DNA from: Heterotrichella gracilis
Lineage: Eukaryota > Sar > Xanthophyceae > Tribonematales > Xanthonemataceae
DNA: 64,000 nt
Direction: 5' to 3'
Assembly: GCA_032358255.1 (NCBI GenBank)
Contig: JAULBX010026163.1
Coordinates: 1 to 64,000, forward strand
Position numbers and translations under genes: made by a program. Positions within the stretch are counted from its first letter, which is position 1, and each line of letters starts with the position of its first letter. The notes under the pieces are model-generated. The model saw nothing but the letters and a program-made list of their open reading frames with translations. It did no database searches and was not told where the DNA came from. Below are positions 1 to 13,195 of the stretch, one piece after another.

Positions 1-34
<34 letters not shown>

Positions 35-77
35 CCCCCCCCCCCCCCCCCCCCCCGCCCCCCCCCCCCCCCCCCCC
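1..77. repeat. poly-C tract
   Basis: An almost unbroken run of C with two G interruptions opens the window. It is low-complexity sequence, either a true homopolymer or an assembly edge or gap-filling artefact. No gene signal lies in it. Confidence 0.9.
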
Positions 78-229
78 ACGTTCCTCCATGTCCTCACAAG
101 TATCAGAAATAAGAGATGCACCACATTTATCATTTCTGTCGCGTCGCTCCCTCCCACTCCCACTGTCACTTTCCTGCATCTTTCTCCGCAAGGCCTCGCC
201 CCAACATCTCCCCACATTCCTGCGCAGGA

Positions 230-3200
230 TCTGCGCGTGGCTCCGCCCCCCACCACCTGTTCACCCTCACTGAGGCGGAGCACATACGCAGGATCATGGC
301 GGGAGCAAGCGGGGAGGGGCAGGTGGGGCCGCACACCCTTAGGGTTTAGGCTAGGGTTTTAGGCCAGGCTATCAGATTTCTCAGGTGGGTCATGACTGGA
401 GCAAGCGGGGAGGGCAGGTGAGGCCGCAACATGTAGGGTTTAGGGGATTGGGGGTAGGGTTTTGGAGGTGCATTAGAAGGATCATGACGGGAGAAAGCGG
501 GGAGGGGCAGGTGGGGCCGCACACCCTTAGGGTTTAGGGGATTGGGGGTAGGTTATGAGATATCTCAGATGCGTCCATGGCGGGAGCGAGCGGGGAGGGG
601 CAGGTGGGGGTATTTGGGGTAGGTTTTTGGTTAGGGTTTTGAGGTGCTGCATCAGAAGGGTTGTAACAGTGGGGAGTGGTCGGTAGGGCCGATAACTAAT
701 TACCTCATTTGGATTTGAGCTGCGCCGGGTACTCAATACTGTTCTTACTCTTGCCCTATTTGGGCATGGGGTGCGGTTTGCATCAGGAGCTGTTAACTGG
801 GATTTTGGTTGGGACCCATGGGATGTGGGTTATCAGAGTCAGAAGCAGGCGCTAGCAGAGAGATTCGCAGCAAGAAAGGACTCCACAGGTAAACCAGTGA
901 GTTTAAACACTTTCCAAGGGTTTAAACCCACTGAAATACCCTACAACAGGTTTCCGGCAGCAAGCGCACAGGCCCCCCGGATACCCCCCCGGTGCTCAAG
1001 CGCCCCTCCCCCTCCGCCTCCTCCCACCCCCCACCCCCCACCGACTCCCCTTCCTCCTCCACCACCACCACCGGCGCCAACCCCCTATTCAGGCGCAGCA
1101 TGTCTCTGGAGGATGCAGCAGAGGTGGTGCGCCTGGAGGTGGGTGAGTTAGATTTTAGGGTTTAGAGTTTAAGGTTTGGGGGATTTGGGATGCAGTGGAG
1201 GTGGTGCGGCTGGAGGTGGGTGGGTTAGGGTTTGGGGTATAGCGAGTAGGGTTTCGGGGTTAGGGTTTAGGATGCAGCGGAGGTGGTGCGGCTGGAGGTG
1301 GGTGGGTTAGGGTTTGGGGTTTAATGTTCAGGGTTGTATTGTTTGGGGTTGAGGATGCAGCATGTCACTGGAGGATGCTTCGGAGGTGGTGCGGCTGGTG
1401 GTGGGTGGGTGCTTTAGGGTTAAGGATTTGGGGTTTGGGTGCAGCGCAGGGGGTGAGATGTAGGTGGGTGGGTGTGGTGCTCGACAAGGGGTGCTCATTT
1501 CGAACCCTAAACCCTAACCTGTTGATGTTGAGCTGGATGTCGGCTGGGATTCTAAAGCCAAGGTGAGGGTGCTCAATGTGCAATGAATGTGGTCTCGGCA
1601 TCACGTGAGTGGGTACTGAGTGCTGTTGTGTGTACAGGTGCGGGGTCTTGTCTTTGCTGTGCGCGGCATCGACCCCCAGCTGCAGCAGTCTGCACTCAAG
1701 GAGCTGGCCAGGGTGGCAACAATAGAGTGAGTGGCAGTTAGGGTTTCGGCTCGGATGTTGGCTCTGGTTAGAATGAGTGGCGGCGGGGTTAGTATTGGCA
1801 GGGGGTTTCAGTTATGCCAGCCGGCAATTTTGGTATGTTGCCCGAGCCTTGTTGATCTCAAGAGGCTAGGGAATATGTGTAATCAAGGCAGTTGTGGTGG
1901 ATTCAAGTGTTTAGGGTTTAGGTTTGGGGTTTACTCGACCCCACAACCCACACCTCACCTCACCCCCCACCCGCAGTACCTACCAGCAGCCCCTGTCGGC
2001 CCAGATGGGGGACAAGGGGTGGAGGCGCCTGGTGGGCTTTGTGGACCCCTCCCAGCCACTGGGGGTGCGCCACCTGGCGGTGCATGCGATCAGCAGCTGC
2101 GCATGCGGGGGGATGGCCAATAGGGAGGCGCTGGGGAGGGCAGGTGCGCAGTTGGGGATTGTGGAATTGGGGACCCCAATGTTTTAGGAGTATGTTTATG
2201 TGGGGCCTGTGCGTTACTGCCTGCCAGCAAGACAAGATCCTCATACAAGTATGATAGTAGGCAACAGGGCTGTCAACCCACCCCCACCCCACCCCCGGGA
2301 ACCAAAACCTCACGTTCCGCCCCCTTTCCATCCCCAGATGCCGTCCCTGTGCTGCTGGGGATAGCCACCCAGCGTGACGGGGATGCGGAATTGCGCGTGC
2401 TATCTCTGGATGCCCTCTCCAATCTTGCCTGTGACTGCCCGGCCAATCAGGAGGCGGTGCGGGTGGCAGGGGGGGTGGAGGCGATGGTTGGGCTGTTGAA
2501 AGAAGGTACGATGGGAGGGGATGGAGGTCAATACATGGGCATGAGACCCATCAACTTGCACTTTCTGTTGTGTATCTGGTGTAGTTATATGGATTGCACT
2601 GTACATTGTTACGCAGCCAATCAGGAGGCGGTGCGGGTGGCAGGGACTCATTAAGTGGGTCGCATCAGTGAGGCCATTTTTTATGGAGTAAATGCAGGAG
2701 GATTTCAATGTATCACTGTGAATCCTCCTGGTAAATGGGCATTTTCTAGTCTTTTCCTTGAATTTGGACAGGTTTCTCTGGGATTACCCTTGTATCTTCG
2801 AACCAGCTCTTTGTAACAGGGCGCACATGCTCTGCCACATCTCTGCTGCAGGGTTGCTGGCCATGTCCTGTTCAGATGAAGCATTTGTGACCCCAAGCGT
2901 GTATTACTTTGGTATAATAATGATACAGATTTCAATGATATTTAAAATTTATTATTATTCAGATGCAGCAACTGTGACCCCAAGCAGACCGCATACTGAT
3001 GGACCGCATCTCTGTCATCTGTGTTGGCAAACGTTTGTGCTCGAGCAATGGGCTGCCAGCAGTGGCTGGAGCAACGGCGTTTTCCATCACAAACATCCGG
3101 GATTCAGTGCACCAGTATGAGGTCCCCTTGGGGATACAGATGTTGCACCTGAAAAATCGATGCCAGTTGGGGCAGCAGGTGGAAGCTGTGGACAAATTCA

Positions 3201-6200
3201 CTTGTATAGGAAGTGGTTTTACTAGTGATGACAGTTTACACGGGGGAATATACACCGCCTTTGCGATGCAGGTGGTGCTTTTGCTTCGGTCAAAGGTGTT
3301 TGCTAATCTATCTGTTATACTGGAATGCATGTAATCAAGTAACTAAGGAAAACCCTGCAGGCTTGACCCCTGTCCTCCACCGCAACTGCCTACTGGCCCT
3401 CGCAAGCGCGGTGCAGCGAGCGCGGGCCAATCAGGACGCGGGTGGTGTGTCTCGGGCCAATCAGAACGCAGCAGTGGCCGCGGGGGCTCTGCCTGTGCTG
3501 GTGGCGACAGCTGGCGAGGCGGGGGAGGAGGAGGTGGGTGGGTGGGTGGGTTGAGTGGTGGGGGAGGGGGTGTGAGTAGGGGTTATCCCATGTAAAGTGC
3601 ACACAAATTAAACTGCATCTGCACATAGCTGCGCACGCAAATATAGCCATACATGTGGGTAGCACCCACACAGTATGGGTTTGTGTTGCTGCCAACGCCT
3701 GCCCAGGAGGCCTGCACGCACATATATGCTTATCGCTGACATCCACCCCACACACGCGCATACACACCGCTTTAATACTAGAATGCACGTAGGATTGAGT
3801 AACTATAAATTAAATAAATTATAAACTAAATTTGAAATGTCGTCTGAAGTAAACAATTAACATGTACATGCGCAGGTGCGCGCCGCGGCCACCTGCCTCG
3901 ACTGCCTGCGGGCAGGGAACGTAGCCACAATGGATGAATGGATATTGCTGGCAACCACCCCACACACACGCATACACACCACTGTACCACTGGGTTGCAT
4001 GTGAGTTCAGTAACTTCTTAACTTATAAATCAACTTATAAACCAACTGTGAAAATCTGGTGCGGACAAAACAACCCAAATGTATATGTGCAGGTGCGCGC
4101 CGCTGCCGCCACCTGTCTCGACTGCCTGCGGGCGGGCAACGCAGCCATCGACGGGGCCCTGCGTCAAGGGGAGGGGGTTTCCCCCCTGGTGGAAGCTCTC
4201 AGGGGTGGGGAGGAGGGGGGTGGAGGGGGGGCCAGGGCCATGTGGCACCTGGCGGATGCGGTGGCAGGTGGGTGGTGGGTGGTGGGTGGTGGGAGGTCAG
4301 GGGTTTGACCCCAGCGCGTGGGTGGTGGGTGGGGTGTTTTGTGGGGGGCGGTCCCAGGTTCAATATTACCGGCTGTGGTTTTGTCTTTGACAGTGCATTG
4401 ATTAGGTCGTCACTTCGGTTGGGAAATGGGAATTACAATCACCCTACCATCCGCAGTCTCCTGGTAGAGGGTAGTCATCATAAGGAGGGTTGTTGAAGGT
4501 GGGCGAAAACCCTACCAAAGCCTTATCAAAACCTTTCACGCAGGCAACCCCGAGTACCAGTCTGCAGCCCGCCTGGCTGGCGCCATACCCCTCATTGTGC
4601 GCCAGCTGGAGGTAGGCGTGGGGGAGGAGCCAGCCACGCTGGGGGCGCTGTGCGCTGCATATAACCTAATGGAGGGTAACGCGGTGTGTGCCAGAAACCC
4701 TAAAACCCTATTGCTGGGTATCGCGCTGTGCATTGTGTATCACCTAATGGAGAATTATACGGTGCGCGCTAGAAACCCTTATATCCTAAGCGAGGGTGAC
4801 GCAGTGCCCTACTGTAGTTTTTTTGCGCCACTCTGGATGCAGCCTAGGACCAATGGACGGTTTTGGCAGTGTGTTTGATAGCACTCCCCCCTCTTGTCCT
4901 TACCTTTGCATCTCCCCTGGCTCCACGCAGGAGAACCAGCAGGCATTCGAGGAAGCAGGCGGCTGCGGCGCACTAATTTGCCTATTGGACTGCGGTGATT
5001 GTGGCGGTGGCGGTGGCGGTAATGGTGGCGGTAATGGTGGTGGTGGTGGTTGGGAGGCGCGTGTGGAGGGTGCCCTGCGCTGCACCCACCAGCTCATCCA
5101 CTGCCCCCAGCTGCAAGGGGAGGAGGTGGTGAGGAGGCTGGTCAAGGTGTGTAACGGGGAGGGGAAAAAGGGGGTGGGGGGGGATTGAGATGCTGCTGCT
5201 GTCTCCACCTCCCCACACCATCCGTGCAATGCAAATCCAATCCCCAGGCACTGCAACCACCCACACCCACCCCGCAGGTTCTCGTTTCCCTCCCCTCCAC
5301 ATGTGCATGTGAGCAGTCCACCTGGGCCCTGTGCAGCCTGGCATCTGCTGCAGAGGAAGCAAGGTGAGCCCGAGCTCGGGGGTTGTGCTGGCATATCCCC
5401 TATACCCATGAACAGGGTTTTTTGGCGTCCCGTATTAGGCGAGCGGGCGGCGGGCACCGGCGGCCGCTAGCCTGAAAGGCTACGGCACAGCAATAGCAAA
5501 GTTAGAACCGCGATTTCCTGAGTAGCGGTTTCTTGATTATTGCGTCCCCGTGTGGATCATCCCTGGGATCCAACGTGCCGATTTGTATCCCCAGTGCATG
5601 AAACCTCAAGAGACCTCGCACGGCATGCCCCCCCTCGCTCCCGCGGAGCAGGTTATAGGGTTTTCAGATGTATGGAAGCAAGGTGAGCTCGAGCCCTGGG
5701 TCGTGGTGGCATACCCCCTCACCATGTTGAGCCGTCCCCTACATCCATGAACAGGGTATTGTAGGTTTTTAGGGTCGCCACTGCTTGGTCAAGCTTAATG
5801 TTTCATGCTCACATGCAGGGATTGTGTGCGGGAGTGCGGAGGTGTACCTCCCCTGGTCACCATGTTGGACCATCCCCCTGGCTCAATGGCTGCTGCGGGT
5901 GGTGCATGGGCGCTGATGCAGCTGGCAGTGGAGAACAGCGCCAATCAGCAGGTAATCAGATTGGATTGGATTGGATCACGTCACTTCGCTGGGTGGCCAC
6001 CATCTGCCACGCTGGAAACAGTGTCAGTTAAGCCTTGGCTCTAGGACTGGGGTCAGGCATATCCAGGCATGCTAACCTGGCTTCGAAGCTGGAAAGCAAA
6101 TACTTACTTACTTACATCGCTGGTCATGGCATGCCGTCTCATCTTTGTTTGATGCACTCACACTTTTATCATGACGAATTCAACGAAAACATGACAGCAA

Positions 6201-9200
6201 TTACAACAACATTTTGTTTTCTTCAATAACAACAATGGCAATAGCTTTGACAGCAACAAGATTGATCCTTTCCACACACCCTGCAGGCGATCGCCAGCGC
6301 AGGCGCCATCCCCTCCCTCATCTCCCTCCTCTCCTCCCCTGGGGCATCAGAGATGGCACTGGAGGGGTGTGCAGGGGCACTTTTAAACCTGGCAGCGCTC
6401 AACCCCCCAAATCAGGACGAGATTCGGGCCCAGGGGGGCATACCAGCGTTGGTGAAACTGGTGGGTGGCCACCCGCACAGCCCCATTACCCTCAATGCGG
6501 CGGGGGCGCTGCGGAACCTGGCTGCGGAATCTGCGGCAAATTGCGACGCTGTACGGTAAGGGCGTTAACCTATGAATGCTTATTTCTCGTGCAGCCAGAT
6601 CGAGTACACCCATTGCACAGTCTGGCAGGCTTCGCAGCATTTTCAAATATGTCAAAATCATGATGGTTATAAGCCCTTGTTGAATCGATCAAAGCTGCTT
6701 TGCTACCTCCTCTTCTTCTGTACACAGTTGTGCCTTTCCACGGCTGTAGAGAAAGTTTATGTTTCCCTGTTCCTGGATCAGTACAAGTCATTTGTTTCCC
6801 GTTCCTTGCAGCGAGGCCGGTGGCATTCCCCCCCCCTTGTATCCCTGCTGGCCTGTGGGTCTGAAGAGGGGTACATCACAGCAAATTAATTTTTTAGTTA
6901 TTACTAGCCTTTAAATGCTCAGATTATGGTGTTTTTCCCCCCTTTTTTGCAGGGAGGCCGGTGGCATCCCCCCCCTTGTATCCCTGCTGGCCTGTGGGTC
7001 TGAGGAGGGTGCCATCACAGCAGCAGAGGCACTGGCGCACCTTGCAGCCGGGAATGGGGCCAATCAGCGCGCCCTTGAGGAGGCAGGTGGGCCATCTAAA
7101 CCATAAACTATAATCCCTACATTCTAAACCCAAATCCTAAACTTTCCCAGGTGGGCCAAGGTTGTCGGTGGTGCATGCTGTTGCATGGATCAAAATTCTA
7201 GCCCCTAGTTACTCTTGCGTGTCCTGTTCTCTGTGCATGCGTGCGTGTGCAGGGTTAGCTATTTAACCTGTTAGGGTTTAAGGCTGCATCATGTGTGAGC
7301 GGCGTCTGTGGCCTCTCCCCTGAACCCTGGGCCTTATAACCCTAAACTTTAAAACCAGTGGCCTTGTAGTACTCGTTGACCTGGAGTGGCCCCTGGACCA
7401 TGCCCCTGAATGCCACCCATGCCATGTCACGTGCGTGTGTGCGCAGGGGGTGTCAAGCAATTAATTGCGCTGCTTGCCAGCGGCCCCTGGGTGGATGTGA
7501 GCACAAGTGGGCTGCACTGGAATACCCTAGAGCTTAAACCCTAAATCCTGCACCCTTGTCGTGCGTGCAGGGGGTGTGAAGCAACTGGTTGCCTTGCTCG
7601 CCAGCGGCCCCTGGGTGGATGTCAGCACAAGCGCCCTGCTGGCACTGACCCAGGTCATGGGGGGAGGAAAAGCCATAGAAACCCTAGGAACCCCAGGAAC
7701 CCTACCCCAGTCAGACATGCAGGCGTGTGTGGCTGCGCATGGTGCCGCCCCCCTCCTCATCTCACTGCTTAAGGCGGGGCCCAACCACCCCACCACGCCC
7801 TACGCATGCAAGGCGCTGCAGTTGTTTGTGGAAGGAAACAGGGTGCGGTTAAAACCCTAAACACTCTGGATGTTACCTTGAAAACCCTAGAAACCCTCAA
7901 TCTATAGACCCTGGTACAGAGCGCCAAAAGTCTAGAGATTTAAACCTACGCATGCAAGGCGATGCAGCTGTTTGTGGAGGGAAGCAGGGTGTGGGCAAAA
8001 CCCTAGGCATATCCCTAAAATCTTGGAAACCCTTGTGGCTTTATTCTCTACGCATGCAAGACGCTGCAGCTGTTTGTGGAGGGGAACAAGGTGCGTGAAA
8101 AACCCTCGAAACCCTGGCTGTATCCTCGAAGACCCTAAAAACCCTGGTGGAGGGCAACCAAGCGGCCTTGCTGGATGCAACTCCACGTCCCTCTCTTCCT
8201 ATCTCACGTCATTGGTGTGACCCCTTTGTACCCTCCCGCAGGCCAACCAGGATGCGATCGCCGCCGCGGGGGGTACCCCCTCCCTCACCCGCCCCCTGTT
8301 GGGGGGTGCCGCATCCTCTGGCACAGTAGCCGCAGCCCGCATCACCCAGTTTAAAAAGCATTGTAAGCATCCTAAAATCCGTCTATATCTTTCAAATCCC
8401 ATCTTCCCACCCCCACAGGCCAACCAGGATGCAATCGCAGCCGCAGGGGGTATCCCCTCCCTCACCCGCCTCCTATTGGGGGGTGCAGCATCCTCAGGCA
8501 CAGCAACCGCAACCCGCATCACCCACTTGGAAAACATTTGAAAGCATCCAAAATCCTTCTATATCTCTCAAATCCCATCTTCCCCACCCCCTCAGGCCAA
8601 CCAGGATGCCATCGCAGCCGTAGGGGGCATCCCCTCCCTCACCCGCCTCCTATGGGGGGGTGCGGCATCCTCAGGCACAGCAGCCGCATGCACTGCCCTG
8701 GCAGCCCTGGTGGCCCACCACCACCCCAACCAATCGGCCCTGGCTGCGACCGGTGGTGGTGGTGACGGTGATGGTGATGGTGGCGGGGGTGGTGGTGGTC
8801 GTGGTGGTGGTGGGGGGGGGTTGGTGTTGCTGGTGGAGCTGCTTGGTGCTGGTCCGGCTGCTCCTGGGGTGGGTGCTGCGGCGCGCGCAGTGGGGGCTGC
8901 GGCGGGGGGTCACCGGGGGAACCAAGCGGCGCTGCTAAAAGCAGGTAGGGGGATAGGTAACGAGTAGGACTTTTCCCTGTTGTGCTCCTATTTTGTGGTT
9001 CAAACTATGAAGCATGCAAAAACACCTACCTGTTTATAGCGGTTATATCTCTTGTTGGAAGCAGGCAGGGGATAGAAGAACTATACTTTGGTTATTGTCT
9101 CCTCGAGTGCTCCCTGGTGTGTACTTGGACATGCAAAATGGTAGAAACCAACTACTTATTAGTTGGTGTTCTATGTTGTTTTCCTATTCATTCTTTCCTT

Positions 9201-12200
9201 CACCATTTTCCAGGCGCGCTGGATGCCCTGGGGCCCTTGTTGGAGCCCAACACCGAGGTCTCCCTCCTCCAAACAGCACCGCCCGCCCTCCCGCACCCTT
9301 CTTCTCGCACTCTTCATGCAGCACTTCATCCCCTTGATTTACCAATCCCGGTCACCCCTGCCCATTTCCCCTTGATTCCCTCCCCGTTTTCCAGGCGCGC
9401 TGGATGCCCTGGGCCCCTTATTGGAGCCAAACAGCGAGGACTCCCTCCTCCAAACAGCACTGGCCGCGGTATCAGCCCTGGCAGATGGGTGTGCAGCGGT
9501 GCAGGGCGCTGCCCTGGAGCTAGGGATCCTGGATACCTTAGTAGGGTTGCTGGGGGCGCAGGAGCCGGCGAGGCAGGTGGGTTGGCGGATTGCGTCGATT
9601 GAAGGGTTGTCGGGTTCTCTGTGGGGTTGGTCATACGCTAATATGGCTATCAGATAGCCACGTGAGGCTTTCCTTTAGTCCAGGGGGGTACACTTCAAAG
9701 GCACCTTTGTACCCCGCTGCCACCTCCGCCAAAGGTCTGCAGCTTTTCCACGCAATGTTCCATCGGCGCAGGCATGGCTACCCCCCGCAGCCGCCAGTGC
9801 CATCTCTGCCCTGCTGCACGACAGCCTAGCTGGCCAGGATGTGGTACGCCAATCGGGGGACATCTCGAGGCTGGTACGTGCATATTTTGAGAGCCTGGGA
9901 TTTGGACCCCGGGGTCAAATGACATCTTTGACCAACTAGCGTAACCCTATGTTTGCACTTTCTAGGAGTGGAGCCAGATTGGCAGCAGTTCTTGCACATG
10001 CAACGCCACTCTGTTTCGGCAGGCCTTGCAAATTTTCTGAAATGTCACTCGTTACCCTGTTACTTTTCCCGTCCTATTGTGCTGATTCCCGTTTCACCTA
10101 CCCAAAGGGTATTTTGTATGATACCCTAACCTAGGGTGTTTCCCGCGCCCGCAGTGCGACCTCCTAGGATGTTCCGACTCGCGCGCCCCTGCTGCGGCAT
10201 CGGCATTGCGCCATGTGGCGGACCGTCATCGCTTCAACCAGGATGCGGTGCGGGGAGCGGGGGGTCTGCCCAAGCTGGTGGCGCTTGTCAGAACATGTGC
10301 GTGTATTTCATTGCAACTATAGGGTGGTACACCACCCTTATCCATTGTCAGCAGCCAATATGGTCATGGCTATCATGTACATGACCATTGGCATATAGGT
10401 AGCATGATCCATTGCGCCTTGTGGCGAGCCGGCATTGGACCAAACAGGATGCGGTGCGGTGCGCGGAGGGTCTGCCCAAGTTAGCGGGCGCTGTTGAGTG
10501 AACGCGCATGCACATAGCACTTTGTCCCCATCGCTCTACACGAGGTATACCCTACCTGAACGAATCCCAAACCCTGAACAAAACCCTCGCTGCGCAGGCG
10601 ACACCCCAGGTGACTGCACCAGTGTGTTGGAGACCCTCTCCGCCTGCTGCCGCGACAATCCCCACAGCAAAGCAGCCCTCCGGGACTCGAATGCCATCCC
10701 TGCCGTCCTTGCCACGTTGGTCGCCACCACCAGCCATATTCCCAGTGACATCAACGCCGTCCCCAGCAGCTCAAATGCCGTTGTGGTGGACTCAGATGCC
10801 GCTTCTGGTGGGCTGAGTGCCATCCCCAATGGGTCACATTCCATCCCTAAAGGTGCAAATGCCATCCCCAGCAATTCGGACGCCATCCCCAGTGGCACGA
10901 ATGCAGTCCCAAATGAGCCGACGCCACTTGGCACAGCCAATGGACTATTGGCCAGCGCCAGCGGCCCCCAAGGGGGAAACAGTGATAGCCCTATTGATAT
11001 GCCTGGGGAGGGCAGCGCGATGGAAAACCTTGGGGGAAGTAGTGGCGGTGGGGACGCAGAGAGGAGTGGGGTGGTGGCTGCGTGCCTGGTGGCGCTGCGT
11101 GATGTGGGTGGTGGGTGTGGTGCAAGCTGTCGGGAGCTGGTGGTGGGGGAGGGGCTGGGGCTCATCGGCAGCTGCATACAGGTGAGGCACAGATAACATT
11201 TAGATTGCAATCACAATCACAATGGCAACACCAATCAAATGCACGATCACAATTGAGGCTCATTAGTAGGTGCCTCACCGGTAGGTGAGACGCAACTGCG
11301 ATTGTGGTTTGGCTGGTGTTTCCTCCCTGTTCATTTCCAATCCATAAAAAATCCATGACTTGTGCTGCATGAAACAAAAAGTAAAAGTGGTCTTCTGATC
11401 AGCACTGGCGTATCCATGCAACAGGAGACATTGCCCATCATCCAGCACCATGCCGCCCACCTCCTCCTAGATATGGTCTCGAATCATCCGGCCCCCCTGA
11501 CGGCGCACAAATTCCTCCCCCTCCTTCCCTACGTGCTACGCCTTCTGAAAACCCTTAGCGAGGGTAGTACAGCGAGGATAACCAGGCCCGGCAATGAAAT
11601 ATCCCTGTGTCAGACAGAGGGGCACACGTGGCAGCAGCAGCACACGTTGCTGCGCCTGGTTGCGGTTTTGGCACGCGAAAGTGTGGAGGTTCAAGACGCG
11701 TTGCGGGAGCAAGGGGCGTTCCCTATCTTGGTGGCGTACCTTAAATCAGGTGTGGATGTTAAAAGTGGGTTCATGCTTGGACCATTGTGTGCAGATGCTG
11801 TACAAACATCTCCACCCCTCCATTGCTGTCGTTTTATCATCCATCTGGACTCTCCTGCCTGAGAACCAATCACCGCTACCTTGGTCCTCCCTCCCTCATA
11901 TTCATCTGTTTTCACTTTACTAACCGTGCTTTCCTGCCCCAGGGCCCATCAACCCCGCCACCACCGCCGCAGCGGATGCCCTGCTTGCCGCCTGTGCCCA
12001 TAATCCCTCCAACCAAGACGCAGCCCGTGCCCAAGGGGGTTTACATGCCCTAGTGGCCCTTCTCCCCCGCACATGGCCTGATCACCCGCTGGCAGAGGCT
12101 GTCACGTGCGCGCTGGGTGGCCTGTGCCGGGGCCATGTGGCCAATCAGGTAGGGATTGATTGCATACACGACGCAAAGTGGACATAATCTACCCGAAATA

Positions 12201-12985
12201 GTGGACATTTTTCCTGCATGCCCTAGCGGCCCTGCTCCCCCATTCACGGCCTGACCACCCATTAGCAGAGACCGCCACGTGCGCTGTATAACTACCTGCA
12301 AGGGCCATGTGGCAAACTACGTAGTTTCCCCTTCTTGGTGGCATTTATCCATTATTTTTCAATGCCATGTGTAACTCACTTTTACCATTTTTTCAAAATT
12401 GGCGCAGGAGGCGCTGCGTGAGCTGGGTGGTGTGGATGCGCTGCTGGAGGTGCTGCGCCACCCAGGGGCGGCTGGGGGGCTGAGGCTAAGGGTGGCGGGG
12501 GCGCTGAGGGCGGCGTGTGGGGGAAGTGCGGTCAACAGGTGGGGGCTATATACCTAGGAGGGATAGGAGGTCGTCCCTTGTTTTCGTACCTTCTTTTTTC
12601 TGCTGCGAGGTTACTGGTGTTTGAGCGTTGTCTATCCTGGATGGTTTGGGGCGTTGACTGGGCCCTATCATTGCGATTGCAATGTTTTGTTTCTTGGAGA
12701 TTACAATTAACATTTTCTTCTGTAAATACAACCAGTAATTTTACACTATGTTTACCAAGACATTTTGTTTCCCCTCCCCGCAGGCAGCTGGTCCAGGAGC
12801 AGGGCGGTGGAACCATGGTGATGGCGGCCCTGGTGCTGGGCATGCGCCGCTTCCGGCCCGTGATGCAGGGGGTGCTGCTGGCCAGTGTGTCCATAGTGGT
12901 GGTGGGCATCGCCACGTGGGTGGCAGGGGCAGTCAAGCAGGCCCAACCACAGCCGAATATGACCAAGTTTGGGACACTGCAATGA
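230..12985 (+). CDS. Large armadillo (ARM)-repeat protein with a hydrophobic C-terminal tail
   Basis: Product is a superhelical ARM-repeat scaffold; its partner is unknown. Phase-consistent exons: 787-888, 972-1138, 1638-1726, 1977-2143, 2338-2505, 3361-3533, 4093-4267, 4544-4683, 4931-5146, 5278-5363, 5819-5951, 6287-6555, 6953-7086, 7571-7842, 8596-8944, 9395-9576, 9772-9873, 10155-10296, 10598-11181, 11425-11749, 11943-12148, 12408-12538 and 12784-12985 (TGA). They give about 1,500 residues. A further exon probably ends at 322; the start codon is not identified. A Ser/Pro/Thr-rich linker (972-1080) precedes the repeats. Typical ARM signatures are ANQDAIAAVGGIPSLTRLL, EAGGIPPLVSLL and AAGALRNLAAES. 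The last exon encodes a hydrophobic stretch (LLASVSIVVVGIATW) followed by a short polar tail, suggesting a tail-anchored or peripheral membrane protein, as in some Vac8-like proteins. That membrane role is inference. Many introns carry copies of adjacent exons. Confidence 0.88.
293..603 (+). repeat. Three echoes of an early ARM-gene exon
   Basis: The exon 3' end and donor at about 293-330 recur at 389-416, 480-510 and 574-603. Each copy keeps the core GCGGGGAGGGGCAGGTG with small changes and is followed by TTTAGGG-like motifs. The reading is direct from the sequence. Confidence 0.8.
1188..1410 (+). repeat. Three echoes of the ARM-gene exon ending at 1138
   Basis: The exon end encoding DAAEVVRLE plus its donor (GAGGTGGGTG) is repeated at about 1188-1220, 1270-1305 and 1352-1405. 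The third copy is longest and also keeps the codons for MSLED. Telomere-like GGGTTTAGG strings separate the copies. Confidence 0.85.
3700..4092 (+). repeat. Upstream duplication of intron end plus exon start
   Basis: Intron sequence from about 3760 to 3925, including the acceptor and the start of an exon (VRAAATCLDCLRAGN), is a diverged copy of about 3965-4145, which carries the functional exon beginning at 4093. Unlike most echoes, this one carries the acceptor side. Confidence 0.75.
4996..5054 (+). repeat. In-frame GGTGGC repeat
   Basis: Glycine-coding GGTGGC/GGTGGT repeats lie inside the ARM exon 4931-5146 and make a polyglycine insertion between helices. A similar tract lies at about 8752-8820 in the exon 8596-8944. 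Confidence 0.85.
8242..8545 (+). repeat. Two tandem echoes of the ARM exon at 8596
   Basis: Copies beginning at 8242 and 8419 repeat the start of the exon at 8596. Each has an acceptor and codons for ANQDAIAAAGG, then diverges after about 110 bases. Only the third copy runs on to a donor that joins in frame to 9395. The first two could be skipped pseudo-exons or rare alternative exons. Confidence 0.85.
9210..9285 (+). repeat. Echo of the ARM exon at 9395
   Basis: Acceptor plus codons for ALDALGPLLEPN recur here, about 180 bases upstream of the exon used. The copy loses the reading frame and has no clear donor. Confidence 0.85.
10742..10920 (+). repeat. Degenerate in-frame 30-base repeat
   Basis: Inside the large ARM exon 10598-11181, units encoding variants of NAIPS recur roughly every 10 codons. 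This is a low-complexity linker within the ARM array and probably unstructured. Confidence 0.75.
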
Positions 12986-13004
12986 GCTTTTGGTTATCAG
13001 TCCT

Positions 13005-13195
13005 GAAATGATGCCGCGGGGGGCCGTCAGAGGGAGGTGGGGGGGTGGGGGCCTCCGCCAGCATGGTCGTGCTGCGCGCTGGGCTGTTGATTGTGGTGGT
13101 GGGCATCACGGCATGTGGGTGGGTGGGGTGGTCAGCAGCCGCAGCCACAGCCGGAGCCCATATTGACCAAGTTTGGGACACTGCAGTGACTGGTA
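13005..13195 (+). repeat. Echo of the ARM gene's terminal exon
   Basis: After the TGA at 12983-12985, a diverged copy of the last exon follows. It keeps the codons for VVVGI and the final block around GACCAAGTTTGGGACACTGC, with a TGA at a matching place. It has no complete exon head and looks non-functional. Confidence 0.8.

Noticed and set aside
6812-6890. An extra functional ARM exon before the one at 6953
   Set aside because: Near copy of the exon at 6953 but with a changed base count in the C run and a stop soon after; treated as an echo.
10536-11210. Long minus-strand open frame opposite the large ARM exon
   Set aside because: It is the complement of a verified, phase-consistent plus-strand exon and its composition mirrors the NAIPS repeat.
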